Positions 34,754 to 44,404 of a stretch of DNA of 64,000 bases are shown piece by piece; the stretch's first letter is position 1, and each line of letters starts with the position of its first letter. This DNA is from DATJPR01 sp963811705 (GTDB lineage Bacteria; Bacteroidota; Ignavibacteria; UBA10030; UBA6906). Below the pieces are notes generated by a model that had not been told where the DNA came from, ran no database searches, and saw only the letters and a program-made list of their open reading frames with translations. Position numbers and translations under genes: made by a program. Location: NCBI GenBank assembly GCA_963811705.1, contig CAWESL010000002.1:496001-560000 (forward strand). Reading direction: 5' to 3'.

Positions 34754-35650
34754 CTACTCGCGAACCGCATAGATCGCGAGCCGGTCGCCGTTGATATGAA
34801 GCGTTCGCGTCAGCAACCAGTTGGGATACTGGAAGACCTTCTTTCCCAATCGCTCCAACAGTCCCCCCCGCAAGTTGATCTCGCCCGGAGGAATGCAACT
34901 TTGATCGATGCGCTGAACACGAAAGCCTGCGCGGCGCAAAAGGAATCGTACACTCGCGGGACGGTATTCAAAGAGATGATACGGCGGGAGAGCGACGACG
35001 GTGCTCTTGTTCAATGCGGCATACAGGAGGAAACCCAGCCGTGAAAACAGCGTGTTCGTTTGGGCTGGAACTTCGACGACCAGCAAACCGGACGGCCGTA
35101 AAATCCGGTACACCTCCCGCGTTATCCCCACGGGATCAGGCAAATGCTCGAGAACATCCCCCATGTAGACGATATCCATCGACGCGTCCCGGAGTTTCGC
35201 TTCCATGAGGTCTCCCTGGATAACATGAAGACCGAACTTTTCCTTCGCTTCACGGCAGGCATCGACGGACAGCTCCACGCCCAACACGTCGTAGCCGAGA
35301 GTGCGCGCCGCATTGAGGAACGCGCCGCTCGCGCACCCGATCTCGAGAAGCTTCCCCGCCGGCTTTAACCCCTGGATCGCATTCAGCACCCCCATATTGA
35401 CCAGGTGCGCAAGTGGTCCATCCTCAAACGCAGAGTTTTCGTGCCCGCACCGGAAATCCCCTCCTTCGAAGTAATCGGCCGAATAGAGATCTGCAATCTC
35501 CTTTGCACTCGGTTGCGGGTGGACAAATATCGCGCTGCACCGCGGGCAGCGATATCCGTGAAGCTCTCGTCCGGCGAAGTTGTAGTGGAACGGCTGCTTC
35601 CGAACCTTTCTTGTGTCACAAACGGGACATCCGGGAAGCCCTTCCTCCAT
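34754..35650 (-). CDS. Class I SAM-dependent methyltransferase with N-terminal zinc ribbon
   Basis: A 298-residue protein. Residues 8-40 contain CPVC and CPRC, a zinc ribbon. LLEIGCASGAFLNAARTLG is SAM motif I, VLGVELS motif post-I, and DIVYMGDVLEHLPDP motif II. The zinc-ribbon/methyltransferase layout is common among enzymes in polysaccharide or sugar-modification clusters (methyltransferase type 11/12). The ATG at 35650 has AAGG nine bases upstream; a GTG 26 codons earlier is less likely. No glycan cluster is adjacent, so the substrate is unknown. Confidence 0.82.
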   Translation of the reverse strand: MEEGLPGCPVCDTRKVRKQPFHYNFAGRELHGYRCPRCSAIFVHPQPSAKEIADLYSADYFEGGDFRCGHENSAFEDGPLAHLVNMGVLNAIQGLKPAGKLLEIGCASGAFLNAARTLGYDVLGVELSVDACREAKEKFGLHVIQGDLMEAKLRDASMDIVYMGDVLEHLPDPVGITREVYRILRPSGLLVVEVPAQTNTLFSRLGFLLYAALNKSTVVALPPYHLFEYRPASVRFLLRRAGFRVQRIDQSCIPPGEINLRGGLLERLGKKVFQYPNWLLTRTLHINGDRLAIYAVRE

Positions 35651-35785
35651 GCTTGAGGCCTTTGCACTTGTTCCGGCAGGTTGATTGCTCTGGTGGCGCT
35701 CAAGATACGCAAAGGGGATCCTGAACACAACAACAGCCCCGGCAACGCGAGAGACTTGAGACGCTCGGCGTCGCGCTCCGCCCGA

Positions 35786-36610
35786 TCAGTGAAGGACGAT
35801 GCCGACGGAATCAATCGCATAGGCGGCAAAATAGCCGAGAGATCCGTTCGTGATGTTCGTGTTGGGATTGGCTGGCGCAAGCGAGGTCGGACTCCGGTCC
35901 GAACCGAGGATGTCGTTGACCGTGCGAAAATAATCGTAGGTTGATTTGTCGATCGTATACAGCCGCACCATCACGGAGTCCCCCGGCTGCGACCGCCGGA
36001 GAGTCCTGATTCGAAATGTCGTTTCGAGCCCGTTCGCCAGACGGTCGCTGTACAGGATGAATCTCCGTCCCCCGCTCGAGTCCACCGCCCCCGTCGTCGA
36101 GTGAACGTCGATGCGATACCAGTTCTGGGTGACCGGAGGGTCGTGAAACATGATATAGATGTAATACGAAAGGTCTCCGTCAAACTCACGGAATGGCGAG
36201 GAGTACACCGAGTCGATCCGGACTTTCAAGGGCATCGGCGATATTGCGTCAAACGCTTTCCCTTCTGCCTGGACATGCAGCACGTACGTCCTCCCCGGGA
36301 CTCCCTGAATCGAGGTCGTGGAATACAGTCCCGGGTAGATCATCCGCAACGTGTCACGGTTTCCGGCGTCATCAGTGATCGTCGCAAGGGCGTTGACGAT
36401 GGGGGGAAAATTCAAGGACGGCGTGAAGTAGTCGCCTGTCTGCCCCATGGCCACGAGGTACGGTCCCTGGCCGTCGGTCACCACTCCTTCGATCACGACC
36501 TGCGGGTTCGACTGGTTCAGGTCGATGGAGACAACTTTCTGGCATGCGCTGATCATTATCGGGAGAATCAGCAGCATTCCGCCCCGCAGCAGAATTCCCT
36601 GGTGCTTCAT
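35786..36610 (-). CDS. DUF4249-type outer-membrane lipoprotein
   Basis: A 274-residue protein with a lipoprotein signal peptide (LLILPIMISAC, lipidated Cys at 23). The following CQKVVSIDLNQSNPQVVIEGVVTDGQGPYLV is the standard opening of DUF4249 proteins. A short immunoglobulin-like repeat and several Tyr-rich strands follow. DUF4249 genes nearly always sit next to a TonB-dependent receptor in Bacteroidota, as here: the receptor gene ends 14 bases upstream. The lipoprotein probably acts as surface lid or substrate capture partner, though the family is not characterised biochemically. Confidence 0.82.
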   Translation of the reverse strand: MKHQGILLRGGMLLILPIMISACQKVVSIDLNQSNPQVVIEGVVTDGQGPYLVAMGQTGDYFTPSLNFPPIVNALATITDDAGNRDTLRMIYPGLYSTTSIQGVPGRTYVLHVQAEGKAFDAISPMPLKVRIDSVYSSPFREFDGDLSYYIYIMFHDPPVTQNWYRIDVHSTTGAVDSSGGRRFILYSDRLANGLETTFRIRTLRRSQPGDSVMVRLYTIDKSTYDYFRTVNDILGSDRSPTSLAPANPNTNITNGSLGYFAAYAIDSVGIVLH

Positions 36611-36624
36611 CGTGAAGTTCCGGT

Positions 36625-39000
36625 TCAGAAATTGAAATTGTACGTCAATGATGGAATGATCGGGAACAGTGTGTACTGCACGGCTTCCGTCCTCGTAGGA
36701 TCGTTCGGGACCTGCCGGAACGTAATGGCATAGGCGTTCTGACGGTTGTACACATTGTACACCGAGAAGTTCAGGTTCGAGTGCTTGGAGAAATAGTACG
36801 TAACCGAGATGTCCAGCCGATGATAGGCCGGCATCCGATAGCCGTTTCGGGATGTGTAATACGGAACGAGTCGCCCCTCCACGACGTAGTTCCCGCCAGG
36901 GAATGTCACCGCGTTGCCCGTATTGTACACCCACGTGGCAGCCAGGTGCCATCGGTCGTTGAGATCATACATGCCCACAATGGAGATGTCGTGCGTCTCG
37001 TCCTGACGCGCCGGGAACGCCAGGCCGTTGTCGATTTCCGGAAACTGTTCCATGGTTCGCGACAGCGTATACCCCAGCCACCCGGTGAGCTGCCCGATCT
37101 GCTTACGCACCAGGAACTCCACGCCGTAACTCCAGCCGCGGCCGGTCAGGAGCAGCGATTCGACCGTCGGGTTCAATTGAAAGTCGGCGCCGTTGCGGAA
37201 GTCGATGAGGTTCATCATGTTCTTGTAATACACCTCGACCGACGATTCATACGTGTTGTCTTCAAAATTCCGGTAGTAGCCCAGGGAGACCTGATCCGCA
37301 AATTCCGGGAGGATGTTATTGGAACTCGGGATCCAGAGGTCGCTCGGATTCGTCGTCGTGGAATTTGAGAGAAGGTGAAGATATTGCGCGGTCCTGGTAT
37401 ACGAAGTCTTGAGCGAACTGGCCTCATCGAGGGAGATATTCACCGCAATGCGCGGCTCAAGAGTCGTGTAGGTTTTGATGGTTTTCCCTGACCCGTAGGC
37501 GGACGACGTCACGATATCCCCGTATTCATCAAACGTGTACGCCGTTCCCGGACCGAGGAGCGAAAACATCGATCCTCGCACGCCGTAGTCGAGCTTCAGC
37601 CATGGGAACGGTTGAAACTCGTGGGAAAAGTAGGCGGCGTTCTCCATCGCATAGCGTGTCTCCACGCTCCCGTTGATCGCGAACGAGACAGGCCCGGACG
37701 TGATGCTCCCCGGATAGAACGTGTGATAAATCGCGTTCACGCCGAATTTCATGGTGGATTGGGTATTCAGGAAATACTGAAAATCCGTCTTGAAGTCGAA
37801 ATCGCGTATGCCGGAGGAGATCACAAAATTCAGCAGCCCGGCGCCCACGGTGTTGGCATAACTGTAATCACTGTAGATCAGCGATGTGTTCGAAAAAAGG
37901 TTGTCGCCGAACACGTGGTTCCAGCGGAGCGTGCCGGTCGTATTCCCCCAGTTGAATCCGAAGACATTCGGATAATTGAAATTGTCACGCCCGAGATACG
38001 CGGAAGCAAACAGGCGATCCTTTTCGCCGAACGCATAGTTGGCCTTGATATTCAGATCGTAAAAGTAGAGACTGGTCCGGTTGATGGTGGTATCCCGCGA
38101 AAGATGGAGAAACAGATCGGCGTAGGTTCTCCGGCCGGAGACGATGAACGACCCTTCGTCCTTCACGATCGGGCCTTCGACCGTCAGTCGCGAATCGAGG
38201 AGGCCGATCCCTCCCGTGCCGCCGAACGTTTTCGCGTTGCCGTCGTCTGTGCGGATATCGAGCACCGAGGAGAGTCGCCCGCCGTACTCCGCGGGGATCG
38301 CACCGGTCATCACGGTAACATCCTTGATCGCATCGGAATTGAAGATCGAAACGTAGCCAAGGAGATGCGCCGAATTGTAGATCGGTGCTTCGTCGAGGAG
38401 AATCAGGTTTTGATCCGTCCCCCCGCCCCTCGCGTAAAAACCGGTGTTCCCTTCTCCGGCCGACTTGATGCCGGGGAGCAGCTGTATGGTTTTCAGGATG
38501 TCCCGTTCCCCGAGGAGCACAGGCACGGCCTTGATGTCTTTCACCTCAATCTTGTTCGTGCCCATCTGCGTCGAGACCACGTTCTGGTTGGAACGCTCGC
38601 CGGAGACCACCACTTCGCCGATTGAAATCGGGACGGGAGCCAGCGCGTAACTGATCGTATGGTCCCTGGTGAGATCGATGGAGTCTCTTTCCGTCCGGTA
38701 CCCCAGGTATTGCACCTGCAGATGGTACTTTCCGTCGGGGAGAGTCAGCGAGTAGAAGCCGTATGCATTCGTCGATGCCCCAACGCCTTTCAGCTCCTCG
38801 ACAACGACCGATGCTCCAATCAGCAGTTCCCCTGACGATTTGTCCTTGACGGTGCCACTGATGGAATGTTCGTGTGCAGCCTCCGGTGGCGCGGACCATG
38901 CATGAACGACGGTGAATAGGAGGAAGACCACAAGCGCGAGTGCAGGAGCGATGCGCCCGACCGCCGGTGAATCATTCTCGCACGGGGGAGATGACGGCAT
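36625..39000 (-). CDS. TonB-dependent receptor with carboxypeptidase-regulatory-like domain
   Basis: A 791-residue outer-membrane receptor, start taken at 39000. A signal peptide covers about residues 15-36, then a CarboxypepD_reg-like domain (SISGTVKDKSSGELLIGASVVVEE). The plug begins around 130 and includes GINKI-like text, GFYARGGGTDQNLILLDEAPIYN and the GAIPAEYGGRLSSVLDI plug-end motif. A beta barrel with many aromatic strands ends in NFNF. It should import a ligand too large for porins. An N-terminal extension to 39129 is possible. The substrate cannot be read; no SusD-like gene is present, only the DUF4249 partner. Confidence 0.9.
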   Translation of the reverse strand: MPSSPPCENDSPAVGRIAPALALVVFLLFTVVHAWSAPPEAAHEHSISGTVKDKSSGELLIGASVVVEELKGVGASTNAYGFYSLTLPDGKYHLQVQYLGYRTERDSIDLTRDHTISYALAPVPISIGEVVVSGERSNQNVVSTQMGTNKIEVKDIKAVPVLLGERDILKTIQLLPGIKSAGEGNTGFYARGGGTDQNLILLDEAPIYNSAHLLGYVSIFNSDAIKDVTVMTGAIPAEYGGRLSSVLDIRTDDGNAKTFGGTGGIGLLDSRLTVEGPIVKDEGSFIVSGRRTYADLFLHLSRDTTINRTSLYFYDLNIKANYAFGEKDRLFASAYLGRDNFNYPNVFGFNWGNTTGTLRWNHVFGDNLFSNTSLIYSDYSYANTVGAGLLNFVISSGIRDFDFKTDFQYFLNTQSTMKFGVNAIYHTFYPGSITSGPVSFAINGSVETRYAMENAAYFSHEFQPFPWLKLDYGVRGSMFSLLGPGTAYTFDEYGDIVTSSAYGSGKTIKTYTTLEPRIAVNISLDEASSLKTSYTRTAQYLHLLSNSTTTNPSDLWIPSSNNILPEFADQVSLGYYRNFEDNTYESSVEVYYKNMMNLIDFRNGADFQLNPTVESLLLTGRGWSYGVEFLVRKQIGQLTGWLGYTLSRTMEQFPEIDNGLAFPARQDETHDISIVGMYDLNDRWHLAATWVYNTGNAVTFPGGNYVVEGRLVPYYTSRNGYRMPAYHRLDISVTYYFSKHSNLNFSVYNVYNRQNAYAITFRQVPNDPTRTEAVQYTLFPIIPSLTYNFNF

Positions 39001-39708
39001 GAGACAGTCTGCGGCTGAGAAAGAATGCGTGAACCGCCCGGATTGATTGTCCGAAGACGACCAATTGAAGTGTAGGGCCTGACATATGCGGACAGTCACA
39101 ACAGACAGCCTGGGGGAACGGAAGCGCATGAAGCCCTCGAAAGAGTTCGCATACCTGATGGCAACACCCTTGATCTTCCAACTTCGAGTGTGTGCTCGGG
39201 TTAGACCCGAACCGATGGAAGAATTGAAGCTGAAGGAACCATCGTTGGTACCGAACGGGGGAGCTTAGAGCCTCCGAATGTGGGCGCGAGAGGAGAGAGA
39301 CGGAATACCGTCTTGTTAGGTAAACGCCTCGACCGGCCGGAACGGTTCCATTGCCGGACTCTTGTGTCGGATCGCAGGGATTGCATTTGAGGCATCGAAA
39401 TCTTCAAATCCCTGGAAATCCCAATATTACACTCTTGCACAAATCCAGACACCACTCCGTTCTCGTTGTCTGTCCACCAATGAATTCACTGCTCGTTTGC
39501 CCACGCAAGCCCCTACTAAGCAAGCGTCATGAGACAAATAGCGATATTCCGCTATTTATTGTGAATTTGGCCATCGGCATCAATATTGCACTAATTCGTG
39601 GAGATTAATCCGGATTCCCCGCCAAAACCTGGCGTGGCTCTTACATAGAAGGATGCTTTCCGGAGACAACGTCCCGGCAATTCAGATGAACCTCTACTCT
39701 CAGTGTCG
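39001..39708. promoter_or_regulatory. 708-bp divergent intergenic region with inverted repeats
   Basis: No convincing gene is seen between the two divergent TonB receptor genes. Short open frames here lack ribosome binding sites and family features. A perfect 8-bp inverted repeat, AAATAGCG and CGCTATTT around a 6-bp loop, spans 39536-39557 and would suit a dimeric regulator ahead of the receptor/YfiR/kinase genes. A second palindrome, GACGG AATA CCGTC, is at 39299-39312. No cobalamin-riboswitch B12 box was found. Confidence 0.4.
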
Positions 39709-41676
39709 ATGGAACAAATGCGTCTCTTAAGACCCCTCCTCGTGGTTGAACTGTTCACGTCAATTTGCGTTGCCCAGGAGACGAAAGATTTCTCCGAAAT
39801 CTCTCTCGATTCTCTTCTGAGCATACCGGTAAGCACTGCGGCGAAACATCAGCAGTCCGCGCAGGAGGCCCCCGCTTCCGTCACCGTCATCACGGCCGAC
39901 GATATCGCGCACTACGGATACACAACGCTCGCCGAAGCGTTAAATAGCGTTCACGGATTCTATCTCAGCTATGACAGGAACTACGCGTATCTCGGTGTCC
40001 GGGGATTCAGTCGCCCCACCGATTATAACAACAGAATCCTCCTGATGCTGAACGGTCATGTGATGAACGAAAACGTGTATGAGTCGGCGCTGATCGGTAC
40101 GGACTTCCCCATCGCCATGAATGCCATTGAGAGGATCGAGATCGTTCGCGGGCCCGGATCAGCGTTGTACGGCACGAACGCCGTCTTCGCGATGATCAAC
40201 GTCATCACGCGCACCGGTCGCGAGCTGGAAGAGGTCAGGACGACAGCAAGCGCAGGGAGCAACGGTTGGTACGAAGCGAGCGGAACCGCCGGAATTTCGT
40301 TTAGTCCGACGTCGTACGGTGCTCTTGCCGTGCGCGCAGGAAGCTACGCCGGGTCGGATCTCTTCTATCCCGAGTTCGCCGATACCCCGGAGGGGGGAAT
40401 CGTCAGAGGGAGAGACTGGGACAGATATGGAAGCGTTCTTGCGAATGCGACGATCGGCCAGGTGACACTCTCGGGCTTCTTCAGTTCCCGAATGAAGTCT
40501 GTCCCGACGGCGTCCTTCGAGACGGTGTTCAATGCGAAGGAAACGACGCTGGACCAACGATCGTTCGTTGAAGGACGGTACGCATCGCTCCCGGGGGAAA
40601 CAATGCAGTTATCCGCCCGTGCATATTTTGATCAGTACAACTATTCCGGGATCTACGACTATGCCGATGGTGAAGAGCCGGATGCCTCGACCGGGGTCTG
40701 GGCGGGAGGAGAAGCACAACTCACATGGGACATGCTCCCCACCAATCGCGTGATCGCCGGCGTTGAATACCAACAACATTTTCAATCCGATTACAGGCTT
40801 TGGACCAACGCGGCGACGCTGTTCTCCGGCAATTTCCCATTCCATGTCGGGTCGGCGTACCTCCAGGACGAATGGCAGGCACTGCCGAACCTCTCTCTCC
40901 TGGCAAGCGTTCGCAAGGACGTGTATTCCAGAGCAGGGAGCACGCTGGCGCCCAGAGTTGCCATCGTGTACATCCCTGCGTCCACGACCTCCCTGAAGCT
41001 TTTGTACGCGGAAGCGTTCCGGGTCCCCAATACGTACGAGTTGTACTACCAGGACTTGCCTCTGGGCTATTTGCCGAGCAAGTCTCTCTCATCGGAAGTC
41101 ATTCGTTCTCTTGAACTCGTCATGGAAAGCCGGATTACGGAACGACTGCACGCGTCAGCGTCCCTGTTTCAGTATCGTCTCACGGATCTTATCGATCTTA
41201 CGATGAACCCGGAAGACTCCACGTACATTTTTCAGAACTCGAGCGCCGTCAATTCCCGCGGCCTGGAGGTACAGATCAACGGCGATTTTTCCCCGGTCGG
41301 CCACGGGTATATCAGCTATACCTACGCAGAAGCGGAAGCGGTCGAGCAAGACGCGAAGCTTACGAACTCTCCGACGCATGTCTTTCGGGCGGGATTCGAG
41401 GGAGCGGTTGCGAACCGACTCTCCGCGGCATGCGAGGTGCAGGCGGAATCCAAACGGATCACGGTCCAGGGATACGCCACCCCTGCGTTCGGGCTCCTGA
41501 ACGTTACTGTACGCTACAATACGCCGATTCCCGGTCTCGGCGCGCGTTTGCGCTGCACAAATGTTCTTGACGCACCCTATGCATACCCGGGAGGATACGA
41601 ACATCTTCAAAACGCGATCGCGCAGGACGGGCGAATGTTCCTTTTCACTCTTTCGTACTCTCTCGGGCTCCGATGA
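39709..41676 (+). CDS. TonB-dependent receptor (vitamin/siderophore type) of the YfiR-kinase operon
   Basis: A receptor of about 655 residues. There is a short hydrophobic signal (LLRPLLVVELFTSICVAQ), then a plug with APASVTVITADDIAHYGYTTLAEALN and IERIEIVRGPGSALYGTNAVFAMINVITR, the classic BtuB/FepA-like plug text. The barrel is shorter than that of the first receptor and has no carboxypeptidase-like domain. Starts at GTG 39703, ATG 39709 or ATG 39718 are possible; none has a strong ribosome binding site. Its stop overlaps the YfiR gene by four bases. That coupling suggests signalling or sensing rather than transport alone. Confidence 0.88.
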   Translation: MEQMRLLRPLLVVELFTSICVAQETKDFSEISLDSLLSIPVSTAAKHQQSAQEAPASVTVITADDIAHYGYTTLAEALNSVHGFYLSYDRNYAYLGVRGFSRPTDYNNRILLMLNGHVMNENVYESALIGTDFPIAMNAIERIEIVRGPGSALYGTNAVFAMINVITRTGRELEEVRTTASAGSNGWYEASGTAGISFSPTSYGALAVRAGSYAGSDLFYPEFADTPEGGIVRGRDWDRYGSVLANATIGQVTLSGFFSSRMKSVPTASFETVFNAKETTLDQRSFVEGRYASLPGETMQLSARAYFDQYNYSGIYDYADGEEPDASTGVWAGGEAQLTWDMLPTNRVIAGVEYQQHFQSDYRLWTNAATLFSGNFPFHVGSAYLQDEWQALPNLSLLASVRKDVYSRAGSTLAPRVAIVYIPASTTSLKLLYAEAFRVPNTYELYYQDLPLGYLPSKSLSSEVIRSLELVMESRITERLHASASLFQYRLTDLIDLTMNPEDSTYIFQNSSAVNSRGLEVQINGDFSPVGHGYISYTYAEAEAVEQDAKLTNSPTHVFRAGFEGAVANRLSAACEVQAESKRITVQGYATPAFGLLNVTVRYNTPIPGLGARLRCTNVLDAPYAYPGGYEHLQNAIAQDGRMFLFTLSYSLGLR

Positions 41677-42251
41677 AGCTTCTCCTCCCCCCGGTCGTAC
41701 TCCTTTGTGCGATGTCCTCGATCAGTTTCTGTCAGGACATGCCGGTTCCCGCCTCGGCGCAGGTTCCTGTCGTCCTGAAAGTCCTGAGCTACGACCGCAA
41801 TCTGCAGCGTCACACGGGAGGGAAGCTTGTCCTCGGCGTCATTTATCAACGCTCCGTCCACGAATCCGAAGAAGTGGCGACGGAATTCATGCAGACATTT
41901 GAAGAACTCTCGGACCCGCGTGTCAACGGTTTGCCGGTGTCCCTGGTGCCGATCGATCTCACCGCCGACAGCGACATCCGGACCGTTCTCGCGGATAAAG
42001 GAGTGGATGCGGTGTATCTGGCCCCGGTATTTTCCGAACCCGTCCGTCAGATTTCAAACATTACCCGGGTGCGATCAATCACCACATTTACCGGAATTCC
42101 CGATTATGTTGAACGCGGGTGCTCCGTTGGGATCACGGCCCGGGGAGGGCGACTCTCGCTCCTGATCAATCTTGCTGCCTGTCATGCGGAAGGCAGCAAA
42201 TTCGATCCGCAGCTTCTCCGTCTTGCGCAGACGATCAATGAAGGGGATTAA
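41673..42251 (+). CDS. YfiR-like periplasmic regulator (DUF4154)
   Basis: A 192-residue protein with a signal peptide (LLPPVVLLCAMSSISFCQ). The YfiR family is recognised by late features: a strand with DAVYLAP, then the TTFTGIPDYVERGCSVGITARGG segment and RLSLLINLAACHAEGSKFDPQLLRLAQ near the C-terminus. This matches the YfiR pattern of a glycine-poor strand, INL-A and SSQLLRLA. In Pseudomonas, YfiR is a periplasmic inhibitor of the membrane cyclase YfiN. Here the next gene, overlapping by 14 bases, is a histidine kinase instead. Confidence 0.75.
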   Translation: MKLLLPPVVLLCAMSSISFCQDMPVPASAQVPVVLKVLSYDRNLQRHTGGKLVLGVIYQRSVHESEEVATEFMQTFEELSDPRVNGLPVSLVPIDLTADSDIRTVLADKGVDAVYLAPVFSEPVRQISNITRVRSITTFTGIPDYVERGCSVGITARGGRLSLLINLAACHAEGSKFDPQLLRLAQTINEGD

Positions 42252-43683
42252 CATAAAACGGCTTTCGGGCATCCGGACGAAGATCATGACGGTCTTTGTT
42301 GCGGTTGTCGTCCTCAACGGGGCGGCGATGTTCCTGTTCATGCCCGCGCAGCTGGAGAAGAGTTACTCCTCGCAGGCGTTGCGTCATGTCCAGAGCGTCG
42401 CGGACATGGCTGCTTTCACGGTCTCCCCGGCGCTGGTATTCCGCGACACTGCCGCGTGCGATGAAGCCCTCCTTCCGTTGCGCCAGAACCGTGATCTGCT
42501 CTTTGTCACCGTGTGGGACGATTCCGGCCGGGCATTCTATACCTTCGCGCGGACTCCGGCCAGCGTTCGAACGCCGGCGACCGGCGCACCCCCCGCAGGG
42601 TCCGACACCAACAGATTTCTGACCGCACGCAGCGCGATCCAGCATGCATCGCGTCTTTACGGCAACGTCGAGGTGGGTTACTCGATGGACCAGGTCAACG
42701 AAGCGCTCTCGACCATGCGATCGACTGTCGGCTTTGAAGTGATCCTGTTCCTTCTGGTCGGCACATTTTCCGTCCTCGTGGTATCGATCTTCGTCACCCA
42801 GCCGCTCCGAAAAATGGTTGCGACGGTGCAGGCTATCGCGCTGGGGAACATGGACGAACGCGTCCGCGTGACAACGGACGACGAGGTGGGCATTCTCGGA
42901 AAGCGGTTCAACGAAATGGTCGATACCGTCCAGGGAACCCAGGAAGAGCTGCGTCAACTCAACCGGGACCTCGAACGGCGGGTGACGGACCGGACGCTTG
43001 AGCTGGAACGGGAAATTCTTGAACGGCGGAAGTCCGATGAGAAGCTGAAGATCTCCCTTCACGAGAAGGAGGTCCTGCTCAAGGAAATTCACCACCGGGT
43101 AAAGAACAACCTCCAGGTGATTTCCAGCATGCTCAGCCTCCAGCGGAACACGATCGAAGATCCCCGCGTTCGCGAGATCCTTCGCGTCAGCCAGGGGCGC
43201 GTCCGGTCGATGGCAACGATTCACGAACTGCTGTATCGCAGCGAGGACTTTGCCCATATCGATTTCGCAGGATATGTTCAGACCCTCGCGTCACAACTGT
43301 TCCGGTCTTATGCTGTCAGTCCCAACGATGTCCAGCTCGAACTTGAGATTCACAAGTTGTCGTTCTCCATTGATACGGCAATCCCCTGCGGCCTGATCAT
43401 TAACGAGCTGATTTCGAATGCGTTGAAGTATGCATTTCCGAACGGCCGTGCGGGGATCATCAAAGTCGTCCTTGAAGCGTGCCCCGAACCACAAGTGGTG
43501 ACGCGTTCCGCAGCGAGGGTCTGCCTGACCGTGACCGACAACGGTATCGGGCTCCCGTTCAACGTCAACCCGTCAAAAACTTCCACCCTGGGCTTGATGC
43601 TCGTCACCACGCTCACCGATCAGCTGAATGGGACACTCGACGTGCAGCGGGAAAACGGCACGACGTTCAGGATTACGTTCTGA
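42238..43683 (+). CDS. Membrane sensor histidine kinase (CHASE8-like sensor, HAMP, HisKA_2)
   Basis: A 481-residue kinase. TM1 is at about 14-36 and TM2 at about 165-187. The periplasmic domain between them contains DTAACDEALLPLRQNRDLLF, resembling the CHASE8 sensor of YfiN. A HAMP domain follows at 187-240, then a coiled coil. The phosphoacceptor segment EIHHRVKNNLQVISSMLSLQ holds His285/286 and is of HisKA_2 type. The ATPase has NELISNALKYAF and DNGIGLP. The ATG at 42238 is chosen over earlier codons inside yfiR. It probably responds to the YfiR-like protein; no response regulator is nearby, so its target is elsewhere. Confidence 0.85.
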   Translation: MKGINIKRLSGIRTKIMTVFVAVVVLNGAAMFLFMPAQLEKSYSSQALRHVQSVADMAAFTVSPALVFRDTAACDEALLPLRQNRDLLFVTVWDDSGRAFYTFARTPASVRTPATGAPPAGSDTNRFLTARSAIQHASRLYGNVEVGYSMDQVNEALSTMRSTVGFEVILFLLVGTFSVLVVSIFVTQPLRKMVATVQAIALGNMDERVRVTTDDEVGILGKRFNEMVDTVQGTQEELRQLNRDLERRVTDRTLELEREILERRKSDEKLKISLHEKEVLLKEIHHRVKNNLQVISSMLSLQRNTIEDPRVREILRVSQGRVRSMATIHELLYRSEDFAHIDFAGYVQTLASQLFRSYAVSPNDVQLELEIHKLSFSIDTAIPCGLIINELISNALKYAFPNGRAGIIKVVLEACPEPQVVTRSAARVCLTVTDNGIGLPFNVNPSKTSTLGLMLVTTLTDQLNGTLDVQRENGTTFRITF

Positions 43684-43702
43684 GGAGATCCGGGCAAGAG
43701 TG

Positions 43703-44380
43703 CTATGCTTCGGGCGGGGCGCCCGTGTCCGCTCGCGTTCTTTTGAGCAACGCAAATCCCGCCACGTAACCGATTGTTCCGGCGATCAGCATCCAATACG
43801 GATACGGCCGATGCGCCGCGCCATGCAAGGTGGCGTCGGTGTCGGACATGAATGATATGAGCAGAATTGCCGTTCCCATCGCCCCTGCTGTCAGCGCCTT
43901 CCATGTCATCGCGAAGGCCACGCCTGTCGATTCCATTCTGACCAGCCACCCGCCTCCGATGACCATCACCAGCGCGATCGTGACCGCGGCAATCACAGGC
44001 CCGATCCACGGCAACGGGATCAGGAAAAGAATGTCCCAATCGAACAACGAGGACGGCCAGTTCAGGATGACCTTCAGCCAGCAATAGAACGCAATATCCC
44101 AGACGCCAAACGCTACAAGAAACCCCCCGAACCGCCCCCACCTCTTTCGCCCGGTCAGGTATCCGACAGCGACAAGCATGACGATCGTCGCCGCCTCCCG
44201 GAAGAACTCGATAGTGATCATTGCGGTCGGGATTTGCCTCAGGGGAAAGACGAATCCGCCGGGGTAGTACAATGCCCGGAGATACGTGACGACGGCCGCC
44301 TCGACATAGCCGAACGCGGCGCCGAACGCCGCAACCCAGGCAATTCGACCGAACCACCGCGACGTTGGTGACTGACTCAT
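43703..44380 (-). CDS. Integral membrane protein, unknown function (225 aa)
   Basis: About six hydrophobic segments are spread over the chain, with a charged C-terminal tail (KRTRADTGAPPEA). No catalytic motif or known family is recognised. It begins 24 bases after the AhpD-like gene and is the last gene of the minus-strand run that starts with pgi, so it may be co-transcribed. Confidence 0.7.
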   Translation of the reverse strand: MSQSPTSRWFGRIAWVAAFGAAFGYVEAAVVTYLRALYYPGGFVFPLRQIPTAMITIEFFREAATIVMLVAVGYLTGRKRWGRFGGFLVAFGVWDIAFYCWLKVILNWPSSLFDWDILFLIPLPWIGPVIAAVTIALVMVIGGGWLVRMESTGVAFAMTWKALTAGAMGTAILLISFMSDTDATLHGAAHRPYPYWMLIAGTIGYVAGFALLKRTRADTGAPPEA

Positions 44381-44404
44381 GCAGACTCGCGTATTGCCAT
44401 GAAG

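Noticed and set aside
39001..39708. Cobalamin riboswitch ahead of the BtuB-like receptor
   Set aside because: No B12-box sequence could be found on either strand.
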